This document shows, piece after piece, positions 9,528-17,851 of a stretch of 64,000 nt of DNA. The position numbers and the translations under genes were made by a program. Every line of letters starts with the position of its first letter. Within the stretch, counting starts at the first letter, position 1. The notes under the pieces were generated by a model. It saw only the letters and a list, made by a program, of their open reading frames with translations, was not told the DNA's origin and searched no databases. The stretch lies in contig CAVYWO010000003.1 in NCBI GenBank assembly GCA_963772295.1, positions 171,141-235,140 on the forward strand, given 5' to 3'. The DNA is from AP-15 sp963772295 (GTDB lineage: Bacteria > Pseudomonadota > Alphaproteobacteria > ATCC43930 > CGMCC-115725).

Positions 9528-9548
9528 ATATGTGTGTTTTACACATAT
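9481..9548. promoter_or_regulatory. Candidate MarR operator between divergent genes
   Basis: ATATGTGT-GTTTT-ACACATAT (9528-9548) is a perfect 8-bp inverted repeat with a 5-base spacer. A weaker related site, ATATGTGTATTTTGCAC, lies at 9481-9497. AT-rich palindromes of this size are typical MarR-family targets, and these cover the start regions of both neighbours. Binding is inferred. Confidence 0.6.
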
Positions 9549-9563
9549 CAAGAGAGGCGGGCC

Positions 9564-10484
9564 ATGACGCAAGAATCGACCACCGACGTGCTGATCTGTG
9601 GCGCCGGCGCGTCCGGGATTGGCGCTCGCGATCGACCTCGCTCGGCGCGGCCTCGACTTTCGGCTGATCGAGAAAGCGGAGACGCCGTTCGGTGGCTCGC
9701 GCGGCAAGGGCATCCAGCCGCGCAGCCTCGAAGTGTTCGAGGACTACGGCATCGTCGACCGGCTGTGCACGGTATCTCACCGCCGAGGGACTGACGAAGC
9801 TGATCGCCGACCGGACCGGGCGGGACATCGTGATTCGATCGGTAACCTGGGGGTCAGCGTATTCGATGAACGCACGGCTCGCCGACCACTATCGGGTCGG
9901 CCGCGTGTTCCTCGCAGGCGATGCCGCACATATTCATCCGCCGCGGCGGCCAGGGCCTGAACACCAGCGTGCAGGACAGCTACAACTTGGGCTGGAAGCT
10001 TGCGGCAGTGCTCGGCGACGCGGCTGTTGGATGAGGTGAAGCAGGGAACGAAGCAGCGGGCCGGCCGACCCGTCTGTTTTCGTTGTTCCGCGGTCCGCAC
10101 TGGGCGCTGCTCGGCTGCGAAGCCGACCGCGCTGCCGTCGCGCCGCGACCCGGCCTGCGCGTCCATATCGTCGGCCCGCGGGGCGACGTGGTGGATGACG
10201 GCGGCCACTTCCGCGACGCCTACGGCCTATCGCCCGGCGACTGGGTGCTGGTCCGGCCGGATGGCTATGTCGGCGCCATTGTCGGGGCCGACAACGGACC
10301 GGCGCTTGAGCGGTATCTGGGTGAGGTGGGCGTCACCGCTTTGGCGCGAGCAGCGCGTCCAACGTCAACGGGACCGGCAGCGGCGCCTGCCTTCGATGTC
10401 GTCGGGCCGATCATTGACATTGGCTTCTCGTCGGGTGGGTTTCGGCTCTCCCCGAATACAGGCCAGGTCGCGCGCGGCAAATGA
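9564..10484 (+). pseudogene. FAD-dependent aromatic monooxygenase, internally deleted and frameshifted
   Basis: Pieces in different frames follow the order of PheA/TfdB-type hydroxylases: the FAD-binding start (DVLICGAGASG, then ALAIDLARRGLDFRLIEKAE and KGIQPRSLEVFEDYG), then a jump to LTAEGLTKLIADRTGRD, then RVGRVFLAGDAAHIHPP (the second FAD motif GDAAH), then QDSYNLGWKLAAVLGDAA in a third frame. Last is the thioredoxin-like C-terminal domain (LRVHIVGPRGDV, SPGDWVLVRPDGYVGAIV). About 250 central residues are missing and at least three indels occur. It would have hydroxylated a phenolic compound under control of the adjacent MarR. Confidence 0.75.
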
Positions 10485-10905
10485 CAAGTCACGGACGGGG
10501 AGATAATTCCTAAATAATCGAGAATATTTTCCAGCGAGATCGGGAAAACGGCCCATCGCCAAGAACGCACGGTTCTGCTCTTGATCGATCACCCGTTGCT
10601 AGCAAGGTCGATCGGGGAGGGCGATGACCGGCATCAGAGGAATGTGTCGGCTGGTGGCGGTTCTGGTCATGCTGTCCGGCCTGCCTGCGCTGGCGCAAAT
10701 GACGACGCCAGGGTCATCTTTGTCCGCGGCCCGTGCTGCTGCGGGGCCGGACAACTCTTCGGCAAGCTCTTCGATCACCCTGCCAACCGTCGAAGTCGTC
10801 GCTGTGACGGGACTGCCGGGCAGCGGGATCGACATCGACAAGCTGCCGGCGAAGACGCAGGTGTTGACCGGAGCCGACGTCACTCGCGAGGGCAACGCCG
10901 ACGCC
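10399..10905 (+). repeat. Left arm of a diverged inverted duplication (TonB-receptor promoter and N-terminus)
   Basis: This stretch matches 15020-15517 in inverted orientation. Shared blocks include GGCTTCTCGTCGGGTGG, TTTTCCAGCGAGA, GGGAAAACGGCCCATCGCCA and the signal-peptide coding region. The copies differ at many positions, so the duplication is old. Confidence 0.8.
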
Positions 10906-10950
10906 TTGCGACGAGAGGAGACGCATGCCTCACCGCGGTCTAATGAGCGC
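10624..10950 (+). pseudogene. N-terminal fragment of a TonB-dependent receptor
   Basis: The signal peptide (GMCRLVAVLVMLSGLPALAQ) and the first ~70 mature residues (SSSITLPTVEVVAVTGLPGS, GIDIDKLPAKTQVLTGADV) match the N-terminus of the receptor encoded at 12875-15338 on the other strand. Similarity fades after about 10905, and no plug or barrel follows. GGGGAGGG precedes the ATG at 10624, so the copy kept its ribosome binding site. It is a dead fragment from an inverted duplication. Confidence 0.75.
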
Positions 10951-11101
10951 ATGCCAGCGTTCCGGTGCCGTCAACTGCTGGCTTCGACCGCCTCTTGCCC
11001 GTGGCCACGGCGATTTGCCGTTGACCGAACCATTCAAAGGCCCGCTCCCGGCCTCGAAACCGCCGGGAATCTGGCGAATGTCGGTTAGAGCATCGAAATT
11101 C

Positions 11102-11524
11102 ATGCACGAGCTCGAACTGAAAACGGTAGAGCGCGCGCTCGATGCCTGTTTCGTGACCCTCGTCACGCGCATCCTCTTCATGCTGCTGCTGGCCTGTTTC
11201 ATGAGCCAAGTCCTGTTAGCGCTCTGGCTGCCGGCGAAGGCGAGCGCGAGGGGCACGGGCTACGTTTTTGTCAGCAACGAGAAGACAAACAACATTGCGG
11301 TGCTCGATCCGAGGCAGGATTACAAGATAATCAAGTGGATCGCAACATCGCAGCGGCCTCGAAACATGAAGTTTGTCGACGACCGCCGGCTGCTCTATGT
11401 GGCTTGCGGCGATGACGAAGTGATCGACGTGATCGACGTCGCGACGCTCGAGATCGTCCGTCACATCCCGACCGGTCGGAGCCCCGAGATGTTCGTGGTC
11501 AACCGGGGCGGAAAAACCCCGTGA
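11102..11524 (+). pseudogene. Truncated YVTN-type beta-propeller protein
   Basis: 140 residues: an N-terminal signal anchor (LFMLLLACFMSQVLLALWLP), then blade repeats GYVFVSNEKTNNIAVLD and LLYVACGDDEVIDVIDVATL, ending abruptly at EMFVVNRGGKTP. Complete family members have about seven blades and over 300 residues. They are often linked to PQQ-dependent alcohol oxidation in the periplasm. The stop at 11522 therefore truncates it. Confidence 0.65.
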
Positions 11525-11575
11525 GACCGGCCGCCATCCGGGAGATGTCGGTTAAATCGGAAGGAGTGCAATGCC

Positions 11576-11833
11576 GTGAGTAAAACAATAGCCGCCGTGG
11601 TCGCTACGCTTCTGTTCTGTGGCGTCGCGCGCGCCGACGCGAAGCTGACCGATGCGGAAAGCGCAAAGGTCAAGCAGGCAATCGCCGCATGGGGTTGCGA
11701 AGGCGGAAAATTTGAAAAAGAGTCGGAGGCGTCCGGCGTTCTCGAGGCCGATGACGTGAAATGCAAAGACCGCGGACAATATGATTTCCGCCTTGATCGG
11801 GACTTCAACGTTGTTGCGATCACCAGGGACTGA
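11576..11833 (+). CDS. Small periplasmic protein, PepSY-like
   Basis: 85 residues from a GTG start with a good Shine-Dalgarno (GGAAGGAG, 11559-11566). A signal peptide is followed by a single domain with one Cys pair (AWGCEGG and DVKCKD) and a strand-turn-strand end YDFRLDRDFNVVAITRD. The layout is PepSY-like, a fold often found as a secreted inhibitor or sensor domain. Role unknown. Confidence 0.6.
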   Translation: MSKTIAAVVATLLFCGVARADAKLTDAESAKVKQAIAAWGCEGGKFEKESEASGVLEADDVKCKDRGQYDFRLDRDFNVVAITRD

Positions 11834-12006
11834 ATCGAAAGCTCTGGCAGCAGTCCATTTCGCAACCTATGATGGCCGACACCCCCTGCTGCGATGCTTG
11901 TGCCGCTGCCCGCGGGGGCTTTAACGGCTACTCGGTCAATTCGGTCTTCGAGCTTCTTCGCCGTCCTAACTTCTTTCTGCCCGTGCGGGCGCTCGCACGC
12001 TAACTG

Positions 12007-12870
12007 CTATTCTAGCAGCTCCATCAGACGGTGACCTGCCGGGGTTTGCAGTTCTTTTGCCTCGATCGTGGTATCGTTGTCCGGGTTGGCAGCGTGAAAC
12101 CGCTCGGTAACGATCGATTGGTATTCAGACTGGTCGAGCGTGCCGTCCCTGTTTTTGTCCGCAGCAAGAAATTCGGCCTGAGTCACGCGCTGATCTAATT
12201 CCTTCGCATCCAAGGTACCGTCGTGATCGACATCCAGCTTAGCGAACTCGACCGCCGCAGCTTTATTGATCTCAGCCTGATCAAGCGTTCCATCGTGATC
12301 AGAATCCCACCTACCTATGGCATCGGTGGCAGCCGGATTGTTGCCGCGGTTGGCATCACGTTTTGGGGCGGGGGTGCACTTCTTTAATAAATCTGCCAAT
12401 ACCTGTTCACCGTGCTCGCTCAAGGGCAGCCAAAGACTTCCAAGATTGACATGCAGCGGTTTTTGTTCGCCCGAAATTTTCACTTGATTATACGGAGGGC
12501 CGCGTGTTGGAACGAATGTCTCCAATATAAGATCGACACCATCTATACGTACCGGCGTTGTTATAACTAACGGAGCACCCCTAAGCCCATCATCCGTGCA
12601 TTTCGGAGCACTCGTGACAACACCCGCTATCTCGCCGCTCGCTATTTTCGCGGCGAGTTCCTTAACATCGGCTTCCGCCCGGCTGGTTGCGGTCGCCGGA
12701 ACTCCTGCAGCGGACGCGACAACAACGGCCGCAGCGGCAAACGTGCACGACCACGATGACACCGGGTGTTTCTGCGGTTTATTGTCATCGCGCCGAGATG
12801 CCGAACGCGTGAACCGTGCTTTGCTTTTCGGACATAATTCCAGCATCGCGCAGGATTTCATGGGACACAC
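12007..12870 (-). CDS. Secreted EF-hand calcium-binding protein
   Basis: Up to 287 residues; the true start may be an internal ATG nearer the hydrophobic signal (SCTFAAAAVVVASAAG). The C-terminal third holds four EF-hand loops: DSDHDGTLDQAE, DVDHDGTLDAKE, DKNRDGTLDQSE and a weaker DNDTTIEAKE. The first three have the Asp/Asn ligands at loop positions 1, 3 and 5 and Glu at 12. The middle region is unrecognised. It sits just downstream of the TonB-dependent receptor on the same strand, so the two may be co-transcribed. Confidence 0.75.
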   Translation of the reverse strand: MCPMKSCAMLELCPKSKARFTRSASRRDDNKPQKHPVSSWSCTFAAAAVVVASAAGVPATATSRAEADVKELAAKIASGEIAGVVTSAPKCTDDGLRGAPLVITTPVRIDGVDLILETFVPTRGPPYNQVKISGEQKPLHVNLGSLWLPLSEHGEQVLADLLKKCTPAPKRDANRGNNPAATDAIGRWDSDHDGTLDQAEINKAAAVEFAKLDVDHDGTLDAKELDQRVTQAEFLAADKNRDGTLDQSEYQSIVTERFHAANPDNDTTIEAKELQTPAGHRLMELLE

Positions 12871-12874
12871 GGCC

Positions 12875-15338
12875 CTAAAAATCGACTTTCAGGCCAGCAT
12901 AGGCGACACGGCCAATTGCAATGCTCAATGTCTCCGGATTGGTCAAATTCACACTGGGCGGCAGCCCGTCGAGCTGGGTGAAAGTACCGTAGGTATAATA
13001 GGTCCGGTTGAGAAGGTTATCGACCTGGACAAAGAAGGTCATATGTTTGTTGACCTTGAGCGCGCTGTGCAGGTTTACGACGCCATAGGCCGGCATCGGC
13101 AACTCCTGGTTCGAACTCGTCGCCGACGAGATACTGGCTGCCGACAAATTTGGCGTCGGCGCCAATGCTCCATTGCGGCGTCACCTCGTATTCGACATCG
13201 AGCACGACCCGGTTCTTCGGCATCAGCGGCAGAGTGTCGCCGGGATGGACAAAGATATCGCCGTTGGCGTTGACGGCCGGGCTGTTCGACGACAGCACCA
13301 GATTGTCGAGGAAGGTGGCGTTGAGGTAGGCGTAATTGAGGTTGACCGTCCATTTCTTCCAGTTGTAGGTGAGACCGGCCTCGATACCTTGGCGCCGGGT
13401 CTCGCCGACATTCGAAAAAAAGCCGAAGCCGTTGATCGGGGTCGCGAGCAGAAGAATGTCGTTATAGGCGTTGGTGCGAAAAACGCCGAGATTCCAGTGC
13501 AGCTGGCCGGGGATGGCAGGGGGCGCGAGCGCGCCCCGTACCCCGGCCTCGAAGGTCTGCGATACGACCTGCTTCAGCGGCGGATCGGCGACCAGGAACG
13601 CGTCGAGAAGACAGGGCGTGCGCGGGTTCGAGCAGGTGAGCTCGGCCGGCGTCGGCGCGCGGTTCGATTCGGACCAGCCGCCATAGGCGGTGACGTTATC
13701 GGCGAGCTTATAGGTCAGGCCGGTGCCCGGATTGAAATGGCTATAGACGAAATTGTTGTTGAGCCCGGGGGCGAGGCCGGTCAGATCCTGCAGGCCGATC
13801 CACGCGAGGTTGAGGCGGCCACTCAGGGTGAAGGCAAGGCGCGGCGTGACGTTCCAGGTGTCGGTGCCGTAGAGGCCAAAATAGTTGTTGCTGCCGTCGA
13901 CGTCGACCGGCTGTTCGATCGGCGGTGCCGGCGACGGGCTGAACCCCTGATCGATGATGATGCCCGAACCGATGACGTCGAGGTTCGGCTGAAGCGTGCC
14001 GAGTTCGCCATGCGCATTATAGCCGGTCTCGCTGTGATCGACGGTCGTGCCGAACACCAGATTGTTCTCTCGGCCGAACAGCGGGTTGGTGAATTTCGCC
14101 TGCAGACCGGCGCCGATGGTGTTGGTGTTGGTGTTGCTGAAATCGACTTCGCCGGGCGTCGTGCCGACTGCGAACGGGGACAGCACTCTGGTCGGCACCA
14201 AATTGCCCAATGAGTCGTAAAGCGCATCACGAGGGAATAGGTTGTCGCCTTCGAGGCAGAAGAAGGTCGGCTTGTTGACGCAGGGCAAGACGTCCGTGGT
14301 GTTGCCGTCGACCAGATGCTGCAGGAAATGCCGATAGTAGAAATCGCCGGTCACCAGCACGGAACTGATCGGCTGATAGGTCGTCGTGAGCTGGACCAGC
14401 TCCGCCTCGTTGTGAATCGATTGCGGATAGGTGAAGACGTTTGCCGGATTTTCCTCGATCAGCTGGATCGGTGTCGGCCCGACCGCGCCGAGGACATTGT
14501 CGGCCGCCGCGACCGACAGATGCGCGGTCCATTCGTCCTTGGCCCAGCCCAAGTCAAAATAGCCCTGGGTGAGGTTCGTGGGTGAGTGATAGCGGAAACC
14601 GTCATCGTGGGTGCCGCCGACGGCGCCGTAGAACGCGAAATTGCCGAACTGGGCGCCTTCCTCGGCATAGCCGTTGATGTTGCCGTAGGAGCCGCCTGAG
14701 AGTTGTCCCTCGAAACCCTGAAAGTTGAACCCGTTCTTCATCTCAATCGCGACTGCGCCGCCCAGGGCATTCAGGCCGAAGACCGGGTTGTTGCTCTGGA
14801 TCGTCATCCGATTGACCGCGAATTGCGGAATCAGATCCCAATTGACGGTGTCGCCGAACGCCTCGTTGATGCGCACGCCGTTCTGGTAGACGGCGATGCC
14901 CTGCGGGATGCCTTCGATCGGCGAGGCCTCGAAGCCGCGGTAGACGAAATCCGGCTGGAACTGACTGCCTTGCTCGTCATTGAGGTTGACCTGCGAGAGT
15001 CGCCGCGCGGCCGCGTCCGGCAGCAGAACGTTCGCCTGGCCGGATGGGTACAACTGTCCCGAAGTTAAGACCTGGACGTTGGCCGGCACCTTGTCGATGT
15101 CGATCCCGCTGCCCGGCAACGGGGTGACGCCAACGACCTCGACGGTTGGCAGGGTGATCGAAGAGCTTGTCGAAGAGTCGTCCGGGCCCGCGGCGGCAGG
15201 GGCCGCGGACGAAGATCCCGGTGACGTCGTCTGCGCCAGCGCAGGCAGGCCGGACAGCATGACCAGAACGCCCACCAGCCGGCACATTCCTCCGATGCCG
15301 GCCCGGATCGACATCGCTACCAACATGCGATCGATCAA
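12875..15338 (-). pseudogene. TonB-dependent outer-membrane receptor, frameshifted near the C-terminus
   Basis: The main frame (13017-15338, 773 residues) has a signal peptide (VGVLVMLSGLPALAQ), a plug domain (FVYRGFEASPIEGIPQGIAV, ALGGAVAIEMKNGF) and a beta barrel. Near 13125 the reading shifts, so the native end (AYGVVNLHSALKVNKHMTFF, VDNLLNRTYYTYG, final YAGLKVDF with the terminal Phe needed for barrel insertion) is in another frame down to 12875. One base would repair it. Such receptors import metal complexes or other large ligands using TonB energy. A diverged inverted copy of the promoter and N-terminus lies at 10399-10905. Confidence 0.85.
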
Positions 15339-15517
15339 GCGCAGACCCGGGCGGTCTTGGCGATGGGCCGTTTTCCCGCTCTCGCTGGAAAATCCTCACT
15401 ATTATTTGCGGAAATTTTCCCCGGCTCTTGACTTGAGATTCACCACACGCGACCTGGCTTGTATTCAAGGAGAGCCGAATAGCCACCCGACGAGAAGCCA
15501 ATCAATGATCGGCGCTA
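15020..15517 (-). repeat. Right arm of the inverted duplication
   Basis: Covers the receptor's N-terminal codons and about 180 bases upstream, matching 10399-10905 inverted. Similarity stops just inside the start of the kinase remnant at 15505. Confidence 0.8.
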
Positions 15518-15735
15518 CGATCTGTCGGATCGTGCAAGAAGCTCTGAGCAATGTCGTCCGGCATGCCGAGGCCGAGCCGGTAACCATCACCGTCGAGCCT
15601 TGCCGCGACCCCGCACACAGCTTCGACGCAATCAGGGCGGTGATCGCGGATGACGGCCGCGGCATGACCGAGCAGAGCCGATTGGGTTACGGTCTGACAG
15701 GGCTCTTTCCCAGCGGAGAAAGCGCCGAGCGATGA
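15505..15735 (+). pseudogene. Histidine-kinase ATPase-domain remnant
   Basis: 76 residues holding an N-box (IVQEALSNVVRHAEAEPVTI) and a shortened G-box (VIADDGRGM, then LGYGLTGL) typical of NarX/DegS-type kinases. The sensor, the dimerization helix and the phospho-acceptor His are missing. It overlaps the response-regulator start by 4 bases, the normal coupling of such pairs, so the front of the kinase was lost. Confidence 0.65.
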
Positions 15736-16391
15736 AGATCCTGATCGTCGACGATCACCCGATCGTGCGGGCCGGATTGCGCCGGCTCTTGGCGCCCGAG
15801 GCGGCAGAAATCCGGGATACGGCGAGCGGCGAAGAGGCCATTGAAATGTGCAAGGCATGGCGGCCGAACCTGATCATTCTCGACCTCAATCTGCCGCGCA
15901 TCGGGGGCCTCGCAGTGCTCGAACGGTTGAAGGCCCCGACACCCGGAACCCGAATTTTGGTCTTCAGCATGCACGACGACCCGATGCATGCGACACGCGC
16001 GCTGCAGGCGGGGGCGGCCGGGTACGTCACCAAGAATGCGCCTCCGGAGGAGATCATTGAGGCGGTCCGGCGCGTCGCGCGCGGCGGCACCCATGTCGAG
16101 CATGCGGTCGCCGAAGAACTCGCGTTCTCGAGCATCCAAGCCCGGTCGCAGCCGCTATCGGAGCTCTCCGCTCGCGAACTCGAAGTTCTGCGACTGCTGG
16201 CCGAGGGTCGGACGCTGTCGCAAATAGCCGACACCCTCGGCGTCAGCTACAAGACCGCAGCCAACAACTGCAGTCGGATCAAGGCAAAAATAGGCGCGGC
16301 AACGACCGCCGGCTGCATTCGCGCCGCGCTTCGCTTCGGCCTTGTCGATAGCGACGCCACCCAACTCCCATTCCGTCACCAGCAGGAATGA
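15732..16391 (+). CDS. NarL/FixJ family response regulator
   Basis: 219 residues. The receiver domain has the acidic pair in ILIVDDHP, the phospho-acceptor Asp in LIILDLNLP, Ser/Thr in VFSMHD and the conserved Lys in GYVTKNAPP. The C-terminal LuxR-type helix-turn-helix is LSARELEVLRLLAEG, then SQIADTLGVSYKTAANN. It is intact, but its partner kinase upstream is only a fragment, so it may be orphaned. It could govern the TonB receptor or the CHRD protein gene next to it (inference from position). Confidence 0.88.
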   Translation: MKILIVDDHPIVRAGLRRLLAPEAAEIRDTASGEEAIEMCKAWRPNLIILDLNLPRIGGLAVLERLKAPTPGTRILVFSMHDDPMHATRALQAGAAGYVTKNAPPEEIIEAVRRVARGGTHVEHAVAEELAFSSIQARSQPLSELSARELEVLRLLAEGRTLSQIADTLGVSYKTAANNCSRIKAKIGAATTAGCIRAALRFGLVDSDATQLPFRHQQE

Positions 16392-16500
16392 CCCATGAGG
16401 CCAACCCTGGATCCGCCGAACCCCTCCAGGCGCCAATTTCAGCAGTACTCGCGAAGCCAGCGCCAGAACATGCGGCATCAACATTAGGAGGAAGCCAGCC

Positions 16501-17139
16501 ATGAAAATCAATCTCCTGGGCGCTCTTGCCCTGGCGGTAGCAGCGTGCCTGTCGGTGGCTTCCGCCGACGCCCGGAACCCGGTCACCTACGTCGCCGCTC
16601 TTCACCCGATGAACAGCAATGTGACCGGAAGCGAGGCGGGCGGCGAGGCCCGGCTCGTCGTTACCGACGACACCCTCACGATCGACATCGACGTCAAAGG
16701 AGTGCCGCCCGACGTGATCCACTGGCAGCACTTCCATGGCTTCAAGGACAATCGCGTTGCCATCTGCCCAACCGAAGCGGCGGATACCGATCATGACGGC
16801 ATCATCGACGTGGTCGAGACGGCACCGATGTCCGGAACCACGATGGTGCCTTTTGACACAAATCCGGCTGCCATGGATATTGCCCATGGGACATATCCGA
16901 AGGCCTCGGCGGACGGCGCCTATCACTATCACGCGACCGTGTCGCTGAGTGCGCTTCAGGCGGCATTTGCCAAGGCATTCGGTGACCGACAGCTTGATCT
17001 CGGCCGACGCGTCATCTTCATCCACGGCGTTCCCGCGGCCACCAAGCTTCCTGCCTCGGTGGCTTCGCTGGGGTCAATCCCGGCACAAGTCACATTGCCG
17101 ATCGCTTGCGGCCAGATCGAGGGGACCGAGGAGGATTAA
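16501..17139 (+). CDS. Secreted CHRD-domain protein
   Basis: 212 residues with a signal peptide ending near ASADA. The body has a CHRD-like beta-sandwich pattern (YVAALHPMNSNVTGSEAGG, VIHWQHFHGFKDN) plus the calcium-loop-like DTDHDGIIDVVE and several His (HWQHFH, YHYHA) that could bind metal. AGGAGG at about 16487-16492 is an excellent ribosome binding site. CHRD domains occur in extracellular or periplasmic proteins of unclear role. Confidence 0.7.
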   Translation: MKINLLGALALAVAACLSVASADARNPVTYVAALHPMNSNVTGSEAGGEARLVVTDDTLTIDIDVKGVPPDVIHWQHFHGFKDNRVAICPTEAADTDHDGIIDVVETAPMSGTTMVPFDTNPAAMDIAHGTYPKASADGAYHYHATVSLSALQAAFAKAFGDRQLDLGRRVIFIHGVPAATKLPASVASLGSIPAQVTLPIACGQIEGTEED

Positions 17140-17851
17140 GGGGGGCAACAGAAGAGGTTAGAAAATCCCGCTCAAAAATCCGTTCGTTCCTCGACTGCCA
17201 GCTGCAGAACGACGCGGAAGTCCGCTACCGGTTGCGCAGCCGGTTTTGGCGGCGCGGGGGACGACCTAGGAGCGGCGGAACGGGTGGTCGAGGATCGCTC
17301 GCTGCGTCGGCGTCAAGGCCTGGCAGCCCGATTATCACGTAGCGAAGGGTAGCTCCTCCGGCTGCCCCGCTCGACCTTCGGCGAATTGGCGCCGACGTTG
17401 TTCATCGCGCGCCCCGCCCGCCTCGGATCCGCTGAGGTCGTTGCGCCCGAGCTTCGCTTCGAGCGGGTACCGCATTGCAGCTCGGCGGCAGGCGCCAAGC
17501 AGTGTCGTTGGCGCCGGCCGGGATCCCGGCGAAGCCAGGGTTCAGCATCGCCTGCGCGATGCGCCAGCCGATCGGCCAGCCCGCTTTGTGGGCGGCACCG
17601 CGCAGGCCCTGCTTGGCATCGCTTGAGCAGCCTCTGAGGGCTATGCTGACCGAGGGCTTCCATTCGCCACCCTGAGGACATCCGGACGCTACATCCGTCT
17701 TCGAACCCTCGGATGCCTGGCCTCGATTTAGGGCCTGCGATGCCTGGAGGGGTCTTATGCGCGATTTAAATAAATGGAAGCGCCCGTCCAAGTCCGGTAC
17801 GACTGCCTCCGCATGACAACGAATCCCTCGCTATACACCTGAGGTTTCGGA
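17140..17851. other. Gene-poor stretch before the formate dehydrogenase gene
   Basis: About 700 bases. Open frames on both strands are Arg/Ser-rich without domain features or good starts. I see no gene, tRNA or clear repeat. It presumably holds the fdhA promoter, but no convincing -35/-10 pair can be named. Confidence 0.5.

Noticed and set aside
17402..17791. A minus-strand frame with a protein-like look before fdhA
   Set aside because: No ribosome site or domain, competing frames on both strands, and Arg-rich composition; treated as non-coding.
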